Below the pieces are notes generated by a model. That model did no database searches. It had not been told where the DNA came from and saw nothing but the letters and a program-made list of their open reading frames with translations. 64,000 nucleotides of DNA from Simmondsia chinensis. Its lineage: Eukaryota; Streptophyta; Magnoliopsida; Caryophyllales; Simmondsiaceae. This document shows, in pieces, positions 35,690-45,703 of this stretch. The stretch covers positions 4,100,637 to 4,164,636 of the forward strand of contig JAGTTD010000003.1 of assembly GCA_018398585.1 (NCBI GenBank), read 5' to 3'. The position numbers and the translations under genes are program-made. Position 1 is the first letter of the stretch. Each line of letters starts with the position of its first letter.

Positions 35690-36306
35690 CTAGAGATTTC
35701 GTATGACGACTTCCTCCATTTTACAAGGAAAATCATTTGCCACCCATTGAGGTAAAAAAAATTCCTTACAAAATTATTTCCGTGAAAAAATGTGCGCCAA
35801 TTGAATTTTTCAGAATAAAATGATCTATAAGAAAATATGGTGATGTATTTTGGTCTACATAGTCGACCCACATGTTGAGGGGGAAAATGCAAGTAGGCAT
35901 ATACTCCAAAACGATTATGGTAAATTACGGCTCTGTTTGTTTCAATGGAAAAGTAGATTTTAGGAAGTAGTTTTCTCATTTTTTTTTTTTTTTCCATTTG
36001 TTGTACATTTAGTAACGGAAAAAGTTTTCCAACAGAAAATGTTTTTCTCATTTGGAGGGAAAATGACTTCCCTTTTAAAATGAGGGAAGTCATGATTCTA
36101 AATGGCGCAAAAACTTTCGCGGTAATCATTATGTGGATCCCAATGGAATAGAAATAAACTAGACTGGACCGTAGATATTTAACATCATAATATCAGATAA
36201 AAATTGGACTGAATGATTAAACGCAGCTTGAATGTTACTTTTTTATTATTGCAACAGAACAATTTTGATCAAGTTGAATTGTTATATAATATTATATAGC
36301 AAAATT
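35690..36306. repeat. MITE-like sequence (GGCTCTGTTTGTTTC type)
   Basis: ACGGCTCTGTTTGTTTCAATGG (35932) with following AAAAGT…TTTTCC tracts is typical of a dispersed MITE end. The complementary GGAAAA-rich part lies at 36000-36115 and related sequence at 44385-44470. Borders are uncertain. Confidence 0.35.
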
Positions 36307-36720
36307 CTCAAGGTGCCCCAATATTTTAGCATTTGTTACATAGGTACCGTAATGTTTCAGTAATATGTAATAATTTATCCTGAAGTTTAAAAGTATTGTT
36401 ATAAATCAGGTATCTTTTGTCAAAATTTAGTAAATTTTAAATGAAAATTATTGATATGGAACATGATCATAATGCAATAATTTCTTTGTATGAAAATGCT
36501 AATATGACATGCTTTTTTGATAATAATTTTTGGCAAAAACTTGGACAACCTTTTAATAATATGATCACAATTTATATCATATCATTTTTTTGGCGGAAAT
36601 TAGCCAAATTTTTTTTAAAGATATAAGTGATAATATTTTTCATCTGAAGGTACCTCATTGTACATTTAAAATGACATGGTACTTATATGATAAATGCTCA
36701 AACTTTAGGATACCTAAGAG
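36307..36720. mobile_element. MITE with about 43-bp inverted ends
   Basis: CTCAAGGTGCCCCAATATTT…GCATTTGTTACATAGGTACC at left is mirrored by GGTACTTATATGATAAATGC…CTAAGAG at right. 414 bp, A/T-rich. No matching target duplication. Confidence 0.55.
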
Positions 36721-36839
36721 ATAGTTTTCCTAATTTATAGAGCAGTAATATTTTATTTGTTTTTTGTAGTTACTTTTCATATATGTTGTATTGCTATTTA
36801 TATTATCTTATTTAAAATATATAAGAAGACACTACAGAG

Positions 36840-37287
36840 AAATCAAACTAATGAGCTACACTCTAAAGCTTTGGGAGCGAGTCATAAAAAGAAGGCTTCG
36901 ACAACGATTAGCGGTATCAGAGAACCAATTTGGATTTATGCCTGGCAGGTCGATAATAGAAGCCATCCACCTGATAAGGAGGTCAATAGAGTACTACAGA
37001 GGTAGACAAAAGGACCTCCACATGATTTTCATTGACTTTGAGAACGCATATGATAGAATGTCGAGAGAGGTCCTATGGAGGGTCTTAGAGAGGAAAGGCA
37101 CCCCCCAGCCTTATATACGAGCCATTAAGTACATGTACGAAGATGCACAAACCAATGGAGGGTCTTAGAGAGGAAAGGCACCCCCCAGCCTTATATACGA
37201 GCCATTAAGTACATGTACGAAGATGCACAAACCAATGTACATTGGTTTGTGCATCTTCGTACATGTACTTAATGAACGGAAGGGGAG
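36840..37287 (+). pseudogene. RTE LINE reverse transcriptase, 5' part
   Basis: 36840-37168 encodes non-LTR RT motifs: LMSYTLKLWERVIKRRLR, SENQFGFMPGRSIIEAI, MIFIDFENAYDRMSREVLW and YIRAIKYMYEDA. The frame is then wrecked by an 80-bp tandem duplication (37077-37156, 37157-37236) and an inverted copy that makes a perfect 72-bp palindrome (37203-37274). Confidence 0.8.
37203..37274. repeat. perfect 72-bp palindrome
   Basis: Two 36-bp arms beginning CATTAAGTACATGTACGAAG with no spacer. The left arm is the end of the second 80-bp tandem copy; the right arm is its exact inverse. It lies 13 bp from the chromovirus LTR. Confidence 0.9.
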
Positions 37288-37701
37288 TATTACGAATTAA
37301 TAAATTTTACTTGTAATGCATTTTTATTTTTAGTATTACTTTTGATTAGAGTTTATATGATGTAGCAACAATTAAAATTGCACTAGTTAAAATGGTTTTA
37401 GGCTCCTCCGCAGCACGTGTGCAGCACGTGACAGCCCCTGTGCAGAATTCAGTTAAAGTTTGTTACAATGCAGGGGATTTTTGCGGCTGTTGCTCCAGCT
37501 AGGGTTTTTGATCTGAATTATTGTATAAATGGAGAGCTTATAGTGTAATTTTGATTTATCCAATGAAATAAAATCTTATTCCTAAGGGAATTCTCTATTT
37601 CTCATCTCCTTTCTCTATTTTCTCATCCCCTTCCCTTCTTTTCTCATCTCAAACTCTCTTCTACAAGGTTAGGTTTCCAAATTAATTTTGGGAAGCTAAC
37701 A
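37288..37701 (+). repeat. chromovirus 5' LTR
   Basis: TATTACGAATT…GGGAAGCTAACA (first dinucleotide TA instead of TG). It holds two CACGTG boxes (about 37413 and 37425), a TATA-like GTATAAATGG (about 37523) and AATAAA (about 37566). Confidence 0.9.
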
Positions 37702-37777
37702 ATTGGTATCAGAGCTGGTTTTATCAATCATCAACATTGATTGAGCTGTTAAAAAAAATATATATTTTGAAGCAAAA

Positions 37778-39460
37778 ATGGCGGATGGAGTTCCGACAAG
37801 GTCAGGAGCTAGAGGAGCAAACGCAACTGGGTCCAATCTGGATTTCATTGCTGCTGTCACTGGGAACCCCACGGCGGGACCTCAAAATGCTACTAAGGAA
37901 GATCTTCAAGCGATGCAGCAAGGGTTTAATCAGAGAATGGATCAGATTTTGGCATTGTTGATGGATAAAGATGCTAATGATGTCAAGGTGCAAGACCGAT
38001 TGCAACACATTGAGGAGAAACTTAAACACTTGCAAGAACAAGTTAACAGACATGGTGAATCAAGTGTTGAGGCCATCCTCAAACCCGCAAGTCAGATTCA
38101 TCAAACAGTTGAGGTCGATCAGCAGCAACCGAGTGCGGAACCGCAACAAAACAGCATGGACAGACCTCAAGAAGGAATGCACACCCGAGGTAAATCTCCT
38201 ATGTTACAACCTGGTGTAGGACCATCCATTAACATTAGATCAGCTACAAATCAACCTATTCGACCTGAAATTAATATAGAAAATCACGATCGGGCATCCA
38301 GACCTGTTAATTACCGAACATATGCAGAAAATTCAGATCAGGACAATCGGCATTGTAGTTCGGTTATGCACCAAAATGCTGCACCCAACGTGTTTGATCA
38401 TATGGATAGACCACCAGATCAATTATATCAGCATAGAACCGTGTCAAATGACAACACATCTGGGGGTAGGAGTTGCTTTTACAGGCAGCCCAGGGTAGAA
38501 ATCGATCCATTTGATGGAAAACAACCGGAATCTTGGCTTAGGAGGTGTGATCGATAGTTTTTATATTATAATATACCCGAGGAGGAGAAGCTCCAGCTAG
38601 CCGCAATCCATCTTCATGGTGATCATGAGGTTTGGTACTATAGTTTATTGAAAAGCAAACCACATCTTTCTTGGGGCCTTTTCGTAGAAGAGATGTGTGA
38701 ACGGTATGGTGAAGGAGAATCAACGGATGTTGTGGATAACTTCAACAAGTTGGTCCAAACATCAAGTGTGAGAGAATACATGCTTAGGTTTGAGAATTTG
38801 AGAGCAAATTTGATGTCAGTTCTGGCCATTGCTCCCGAGGATGCCGAATCTTACTACGTTTCTTGTTTTGTGAGTGGCCTTAAGCCTAGGATCAAGAACA
38901 TGGTAAAGGCCATTGGTCCTAAGGCTTTGCCAAGCGCTTACAACAAAGCAAAATTGATTGAAGCAACTCAAATCCCTTCATATGACAAGGGAAAGTATCA
39001 AACCAGCAGCAAACCGAGACCTGTGCAGCAGAACAAGGGTCTCAGCAGTAAAAACAGTGACAGATTTTCAGCTAGACTTTGTTTTCAATGCAACCAACCG
39101 TATCAACCCAGGCATAGGTGCAAAGCACAAGCACTTATGTATGTAAAAGGGAACCGAATCCCTGCTGAAAATGAAGGTGGCAGTGCCGAGTCAGAGGCTG
39201 AATTAGAAGAGACCGAATGCAATTTACAAGGCAACTCAAGTGATGACGAGGTCGAGATCTCCATGAAGGCTCTAACCGGAAGTGGGGCTCATAACACAAT
39301 CAAAATCAAGGGGCGGGCTGGAAAACACTCCATTATTATCCTCATTGATAGTAGAAGCACTCACAGTTTTGTTGACCCGAAGTTGATTAAGAAGGTCAAG
39401 CACGAAGTGACGAAAACTGCCAAAGCACGAAGTGACGAAAACTCACCCTTTGGCAGTCAT
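37778..39460 (+). pseudogene. chromovirus gag and protease
   Basis: An ATG at 37778 opens a 260-codon gag N-terminus (coiled-coil segment LQHIEEKLKHLQEQV). It is broken by one TAG (38555-38557) but continues in frame through the capsid region (ENLRANLMSV, SCFVSGLKPRIKNMV) to a zinc knuckle CFQCNQPYQPRHRC (39080-39121) and protease ILIDSRSTHSF (about 39340). The catalytic Asp-Ser-Gly has become Asp-Ser-Arg. A 25-bp tandem duplication (39398-39447) then shifts the frame. Confidence 0.9.
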
Positions 39461-40544
39461 GGTAGCTGATTGGAACTCCCCGACAACAAAAAACAAGTGC
39501 ATAGCCTTACCTTGGTCTATGCAAGGCCATCATTTCACCTTCGATTTCCGAGTGATTCCCTTGGGTGGTTGCGACATGGTGCTCGGAGTAGATTGGATGA
39601 GGACCTTCAACCCGGTTGTCTTTGATTTCGATAAAATGATCGTGGCTTTTGAAGTTCAGGGCAACAAGGTGTCTTTGCAAGGCATATCCGAGGAAGCTCA
39701 GCTCAAATTAATCGAGGCAAAGGATGTGCAAGGTGGAATTAAGAAGAAGGTGCTACAATGGATCGGTCACTTATTCATGGTGAGCTCGGTTATGCAGCAA
39801 CTGATTCATCCTCCTGCTATTCAGACCTTAATTGACGAGTTTGGGGACATCTTTGAAGAGCCTAAGGGTCTCCCTCCTCAAAGGAGTGTGGACCACGCCA
39901 TACCTTTACGAGGAAATGTCGACCCGTTCAAAATTAGGCCATATCGGTATCCCCATGGCCAAAAAGCCAAGATAGAGAGGCAAGTGGAGGAGTTGCTTCG
40001 GTTGAGCTTCATTAGACCAAGCCGAAGTCCTTTTGTTTCACCCGTGACCCTTGTCAAGAAGAAGGATGGGATAGCCCGTATGTCCATCGATTACCGCCGT
40101 TTGAATACACTAACCGTGAAAGACAAATTTCTGATACCGGTCATAGATGACTTGCTCGATGAGCTTCATGGGGCGTGCTTCTTTTCCAAGTTGGACTTAA
40201 GGCAAGGATATCATCAGATCCGAGTTCTCGAATTAGATATTTACAAGACCGCTTTTCAAACTCATCATGGCCATTTCGAGTTCGTCGTTATGCCTTTCGG
40301 TCTAACAAATGCTCCGGCCACTTTCCAAGCATCTATGAATGACGTCTTCAAGCCTTATTTAAGGAAGTCATTGCTGGTATTCTTTGACAACATACTGATC
40401 TACAGTCCCACATATGAAGCTCACCTCACACACCTTCGACAAGTACTCATCTTGATGCGACAACACCGGTTTTTTGCAAAATTGTCCAAGTGCTCGTTTG
40501 CTCAAAAGAAGCTTGAATATCTACGTCATATCACCTCATCATAG
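39445..40544 (+). pseudogene. chromovirus reverse transcriptase
   Basis: Continues from the end of protease (PLGGCDMVLGVDWM) into RT: PFKIRPYRYP, LVKKKDGIARMSIDYRRLN, FSKLDLRQGYHQIRV, FVVMPFGLTNAPATFQ. The YxDD-type box reads VFFDNILIYS, so the second catalytic Asp is Asn. It ends at an in-frame TAG (40542-40544) where the family continues into RNase H. Confidence 0.9.
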
Positions 40545-42650
40545 GGCATAGCTACTGATCCTAACAAGATCCGAGCAATGCAAGAATGGTCAACCCCGAT
40601 CACCTTGAAGAAATTGAGAGGATTCTTGGGATTGACCGAATATTATCAAAAATTCATTAAAGGTTATGGTTCCATTGCCAAACCTTTAACGGAGCTCTTG
40701 AAGAAGGATGCTTTTGGGTGGAATGAGAAGTCTCAGGCCGCTTTTGAAGCTCTCAAAGCCGCCATGTGTGCAGCACCGATTTTGATAATGCCGAATTTCA
40801 CCGAAGGCTTCGTTTTAGAGACCGATGCAAGTGGTACTGGTATTGGGGCTGTTCTCTCTCAAAGAGGAAGGCCCATCGCATATCTAAGCCAAGCTCTAAG
40901 CCCCAAACATCAGGCGATGTCGACCTACGAAAAGGAATACCTCGCCATTCTCTTAGCCGTGGAGAAATGGAGGCATTATTTGGAGGTTCATAAATTCACC
41001 ATTCGGACGGATCACCAAAGCCTCAAATATCTCCTTGAACAGAAGATCGTGTCAAGAATTCAAAAGAAAGGCTTAGTGAAAATGTTAGGCCTTGATTACG
41101 ATATCGAGTATAGAAGTGGCAAAGAAAATGCAGCTGCAGATGCACTGTCAAGGCGTTTTGAGGACACTGTTTCAGGCACATGCTCAGCCATTTTGGTGGT
41201 AGTTCCTTCTTGGGTCGAAGAGCTACACAAGTCCTACGAGGGGGATCCATTTGCTCGTGAAAAGGTGGCTGCTGCAGCGCTCCAGACCGATGCGAAAATT
41301 GCTGCAGATCACAGCAACCCGACAGTGCAGAATGGTCTACTGCGTGTTCAGGGCAAACTGTATATTGGTGCTGCTACCAACTTGAGAAAACAGGTCATCC
41401 GAGCCTCACACGACGCTACTTGGGGAGGTCACGAGGGTGTGGAAGGCACCTATCAAAGAATTAAAGCTTATTTCACGTGGCCGAGCATGAAAAAGGATGT
41501 AAGCGACTATGTGAAATCTTGTGAAGTTTGCCAACAAACAAAATTGGGAGATCCGCGATACAAAGGACTTCTTCAACCTCTTCCCATTCCGGACGGTGCT
41601 TGGGTTCACATTAGTATGGATTTCATTGAGGGGCTACCGAAATCCGAAGGTAAGGCGGTCATATGGGTGGTGGTGGATCGCTTCACCAAATATAGTCATT
41701 TTCTTGCTCTTACTCGACCCGTTACTGCGGAGAAGTTGGCAAAGCTCTTCCTCGACAACATCTACAAGCCATATGGATTGCCCCAATCCATCGTATCTGA
41801 CCAGGACAAAATGTTCACAAGCAATTTTTGGAGGGAATTTTTCAAGCTGATGGGAACCACGTTGGCTCTTAGTTCTTCCTACCATCCTCAAACGGATGGG
41901 CAAACCGAAAGAGTAAACCAATGTGTGGAGCAATATCTCCGGAGCATGGTCTTCTCGAAGCCCAAGCAGTGGAACCGTTGGCTTTCCTTAGCCGAATTTT
42001 GGTTCAACACACATTTCCACACAACCATTGGCACTACACCCTTCCGAGCATTGTATGGATACTCTCCACCTTCTCCTATGCTGATCCGACAACCCAAACC
42101 CACTGATTCAGCAGCAACACAGCTTGTGCAGCAGAGGAGACAGATCTTGCAATCGCTTAAGGACAATCTCCAACAAGCTCGGGCCCGTATGAAGCATTAT
42201 GCGGATAAGAGGAGAGTAGACAAGAACTATGGCGTCCAGGACATGGTTTACCTCAAACTACAACCCTATAGACAATCAATTGTGGCTGTTCGATGCAACG
42301 TCAAGTTGTGTGCTCGTTACTTCTGTCCTTACAAAATTCTGGAAAAAATTGGCAATGTGGCGTACAAGCTCGACTTACCCTCACATTCTTACATGCACCC
42401 CATGTTTCATGTGTCCCTCCTCAAAAAACAGGCTAAGAGAAATGCCGATACGAGCCAAAACCTGCCCATAGCTGAAGCAAATGGCGTTTGACTGCAGCAA
42501 CCAAGCTCTGTCAAGTCTGAACGGGTGCTGCAGCTGAACAACCGGAAGATTCACCAAGTCCAAGTCACTTGGAGCAACTTAAATGAGCACTTGACAACAT
42601 GGGAGGACTACAACTTCTTGAAGAGCCTTTTCCCGAGCTTCACTTCTTGA
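40545..42650 (+). pseudogene. chromovirus RNase H-integrase-chromodomain
   Basis: Frame continuing after the TAG, longest open part 40578-42491. RNase H: LETDASGTGIGAVLSQ, YEKEYLAILLAVEKWRHYL and TDHQSLKYLLEQ. Integrase: zinc finger with H…H…CEVCQQTK (about 41409-41545) and DDE residues in SMDFIEGLP, IVSDQDKMF and QTDGQTERVN. A GPY-like region leads to MFHVSLLKK. After a stop at 42491, VLQLNNRKIHQVQVTW…TTWEDYNFLK resembles the C-terminal chromodomain that directs chromoviruses to heterochromatin. Confidence 0.9.
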
Positions 42651-42679
42651 GGACAAGTAGCTTTTCAAGACGGAGGGAT

Positions 42680-43093
42680 TGTTACGAATTAATAAATTTT
42701 ACTTGTAATGCATTTTTATTTTTAGTATTACTTTTGATTAGAGTTTATATGATGTAACAACAATTAAAATTGCACTAGTTTAAATGGTTTTAGGCTCCTC
42801 CGCAGCACGTGTGCAGCACGTGACAGCCCCTGTGCAGAATTCAGTTAAAGTTTGTTACAATGCAGGGGATTTTTGCAGCTGTTGCTCCAGCTAGGGTTTT
42901 TGATCTGAATTATTATATAAATGGAGAGCTTATAGTGTAATTTTGATTTATCCAATGAAATGAAATCTTATTCCTAAGGGAATTCTCTATTTCTCATCTC
43001 CTTTCTCTATTTTATCATCCCCTTCCTTTCTTTTCTCATCTCAAACTCTCTTCTACAAGGTTAGGTTTCCAAATTAATTTTGGGAAGCTAACA
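42680..43093 (+). repeat. chromovirus 3' LTR
   Basis: TGTTACGAATT…GGGAAGCTAACA, 414 bp, nearly identical to 37288-37701. Confidence 0.92.
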
Positions 43094-43995
43094 GGGAGAC
43101 AGATGCTTTCCCCATTACAGTTGGGGTATACCAAGGATTAGCCTTGAGCCACTTTCTGTTCATTCTGATTATGGATGAGTTCACTGGGCACATTCAAGGA
43201 GACGTGCCTTGGTGCATGCTTTTCGCGGACGACATAATCTTGGTGGGACAGTCCAGGGAGGAGGTGAAAGAGAAGCTAGAACTCTGGAGATTGGCCTTAG
43301 AATCGAAAGGTTTAAGACTTAGTAGCTCTAAAACTGAGTATATGGAACTCAAGTTCTGTGTATCTACCATGCCAAGTACAAAAGATGTTAAGATTGGATT
43401 AGAGTGCATACCGAAAAAAGCGTGCTTTAAATACTTGGGCTCTATGGTGCAACAAGACGGTGAAGTGGACGCAGATGTTAACAACAGGATTAAAGTGGGT
43501 TGACATAAATGAAGGGTGGCCTCGGCAGTACTGTGTGATAGGAAGTTCCCGCTTAAGTTAAAGGGGAAGTACTATAAGACAGTAGTAAGAACGGTTATGT
43601 CTTATGGGGCAGAGTGCTGGCCGATTAAGCACCATCACACGCAGAAGATGAAGCCAGCAGAAATGAGGATGTTGAGATTGATGTGCAGGCACACAAAGAA
43701 GGATATGATCAAGAATGAAGTCATAAGAAGTAAATTAGATGTGGCCTCAATCGAGGATAAGCTAACGTTTGAGGTGGTTTGGGCATGTTAGAAGGAGACC
43801 GAGCACTGCACCTGTCAGGAGATGCGAACAACTCCATATTACAGAAGGGAATAGACGGAGAGGCCGACCAAAGAAGAGTTGGATGGAAGCAACTCGACAG
43901 GACCTCGCCTGTCTCAACCTCAGTGAAGAAATGGCCCTAGATAGAGCTTAGTGGATCATTAGTATAGGTGTAACAGATTTAGCGGAGTAGGATCG
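43094..43995 (+). pseudogene. RTE LINE reverse transcriptase, 3' part
   Basis: Resumes the RT broken at 37287: DAFPITVGVYQGLALSHFLF, then the catalytic box CMLFADDIILVG (about 43215), SREEVKEKLELW, GLRLSSSKTEYMEL, YLGSMVQQDG. After a stop at 43501, SYGAECWPIKHHHTQKM, EMRMLRLMCRHTKKD and WFGHVRRRP follow in shifting frames. These are conserved C-terminal blocks of plant RTE elements. The final frame 43769-43951 ends in RRRGRPKKSWMEATRQDL. Confidence 0.85.
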
Positions 43996-44221
43996 AAGAG
44001 CACTTCTAGGCTAGTACTAGCGCCATCAGGCTTCATGCATGCCTGTCGGTATTACACATTTCTGTCTTGCTTCTTACTACTTACACCATTTATTTGCTTG
44101 CATGTTGTCGTCAGGTAGGCGCTCTTTCATAGTTGCTTGCTTGCTTTTGCATTTTGCTCCTGCATAGATGCTTCCATGCTTGTCGTGCTCTCCAGGCTTT
44201 TCATGCCCTTTTCGCTTTTCA

Positions 44222-44361
44222 AGTGAGGGGTCCTCAGAAACAGCCTTTCCTTAGGGTATCCCCCTGATGGGCTAAGATTGCGTACATCCTACCCCTCCCA
44301 GACCCTGCTCATGCGGGAGCTCTTGTGACACTGGGCATGTTGTTATTGTTGTTACTGTTGT
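44222..44361 (+). repeat. RTE LINE 3' tail module
   Basis: GTGAGGGGTCCTCAGAAACA…GCGTACATCC…AGACCCTGCTC…GGGAGCTCTTGTGACACTGG, then (TTG)n. The same module ends the 5S-headed element (890-1015) and recurs at 54297-54427, 56108-56193 and, reversed, 47375-47465 and 49340-49480. Confidence 0.8.
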
Positions 44362-44504
44362 AAGAAGACACTACAATATAGAATTAATTTTTCCTTTAAA
44401 ACAAACAACGGAAAATTCCATTCAAATTTTATATTTCCGAGGAAAACATTTTTCAAAGAAAAATCAATTTCTAGAATCTAATTTTTTGATAAAACTAACG
44501 GAGC

Positions 44505-44914
44505 GTACATATTAGCATCCTAAATTTTAATATATTAACTTTTTAGTTTAAAAACTTTATAAAATTATTTTTTTAATTCAAAAGTTACGTGTGTTTAATA
44601 AAATACTCCCAACCGCTATAGAACTCTTACTCAACTTTTTTTCAATAGAAGTATCGCAATATTATGTTTCATGTGTAGGATAAAGGAAATAACAAGGGGA
44701 TGATGGGATCACCTACAAACAAGTTCTATACCATTTCTCACCGTTGTTTGGGCTGTCTTATTTTATATATATATATATATATATATTGGATTGTCCCTTA
44801 GGGACATAGCCGAGTGGTCATAATCGCCGGGTGACAACTAGGTGACCCGGGATTGAATCCCACAAAGCTCAAAATGTGGTGTCCTCTTTGAGGACTTTAA
44901 GGGGTTTATCCCCT

Positions 44915-44950
<36 letters not shown>

Positions 44951-45022
44951 CTTTTGAATTAAAAAATTATTTTATAAAGTTTGTTAACTAAAAATTAATA
45001 TACTAATCTTCATGATACCAAT
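44505..45022. mobile_element. inverted-repeat element enclosing a SINE and (TA)n
   Basis: The left arm (44505-44640, GTACATATTAGCATCC…AAACTTTATAAAAT) is mirrored by the right arm (44945-45022, …AAAGTTTGTTAACTAAAAATTAATATACTAAT…ATTTACCC). It belongs to the family of 34014-34294. Confidence 0.5.
44796..44920 (+). mobile_element. tRNA-derived SINE (family S1), copy 2
   Basis: The CCTTAGGGACATAGCCGAGT…GGGATTGAATCCCACAAAGC…GGGGTTTATCCCC body matches 4153-4270. Flanked on both sides by (TA)n tracts (44766-44787, 44918-44946), so the duplication cannot be defined. Confidence 0.7.
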
Positions 45023-45703
45023 ATATAATTTACCCAAAAGATTATTCCTCACACAAGTACCCAAAAAAGAAAGAAAACTCATTCTCCACAGACAGGAGAA
45101 AATCTCGTACAAAATTTTCCAGAAAAATGAAATCCCGCACCGTAGCAGAGTACATATTAACACTCACAAATCATATAAAACTTCTCTTTTCCCATTCACT
45201 GGGAGAATGGCAAACCACTCAGTATGTATAAAACCCGAAACGCAAAACTCGAAACGCTTGCAACCGCTCAAGCAGGCCCTCATATTTACATTACACCACG
45301 AAGCACCCTTCTCGTTATGAGTATATAAAGGCATCTATGATAAAAATAGGGTAATCTTACTGTCAGGGTAAAAACGCTAATGCCAAAGCAACTTTATAAA
45401 AATTTATGGCTATATTCACTTCAAGTCACATCAGTGCTCTGGTAATAACATCTTTTGCTTTGACAATAACAAGACCCATAATGAAAATTACCAAAACTTT
45501 GTTTGTTTGGGGGGAGGATCAAAGTAAAAACAGAGAACTTTGGTAGGAACAAGCACTATATATGGTCGAAAACCAGAATGTTACTAAGCGAAGCTATTTG
45601 AGTATTCGTCGTCTTTCTTTCGTTTTCCTTTCTTTCTGTTTGTTCTCTCTGTACTTTCCAAGTCACCGGCTTTTATTCCTTTTACTGAAAGTTGGAGGAA
45701 TAG
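45023..45703. other. Aux/IAA 3' flank and unassigned sequence
   Basis: Includes the presumed 3' untranslated region of the Aux/IAA gene, with AATAAA on the reverse strand about 30 nt after the stop (near 45672). No other gene is seen. Confidence 0.45.

Larger units (their letters stand above)
37288..43093 (+). mobile_element. Ty3-gypsy chromovirus, nearly complete
   Basis: 5.8-kb element with 414-bp LTRs at both ends, 5-bp target duplication GGGAG (37283-37287, 43094-43098), primer binding site TTGGTATCAGAGC (37703-37715) and purine tract ACGGAGGGAT before the 3' LTR. gag-pol is in the order gag, protease, RT, RNase H, integrase, chromodomain-like tail. LTRs differ at about 8 positions by eye, so insertion was recent, yet coding defects make it non-autonomous. 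Confidence 0.93.
36837..44361 (+). mobile_element. RTE-type LINE, 5'-truncated, split by a chromovirus
   Basis: A perfect 15-bp target duplication TAAGAAGACACTACA (36822-36836, 44362-44376) flanks the whole 7.5-kb composite. LINE sequence lies at 36837-37287 and 43094-44361. Its 3' end is the GGGTCCTCAGAAACAGCC… module ending in (TTG)n, a simple tail of the RTE kind. The 5' truncation falls inside the reverse transcriptase. A 5.8-kb gypsy element was inserted later. Confidence 0.85.

Noticed and set aside
36757..43951. One long autonomous polyprotein
   Set aside because: Reading order showed two unrelated elements, a split RTE LINE and a chromovirus, each with its own target duplication.
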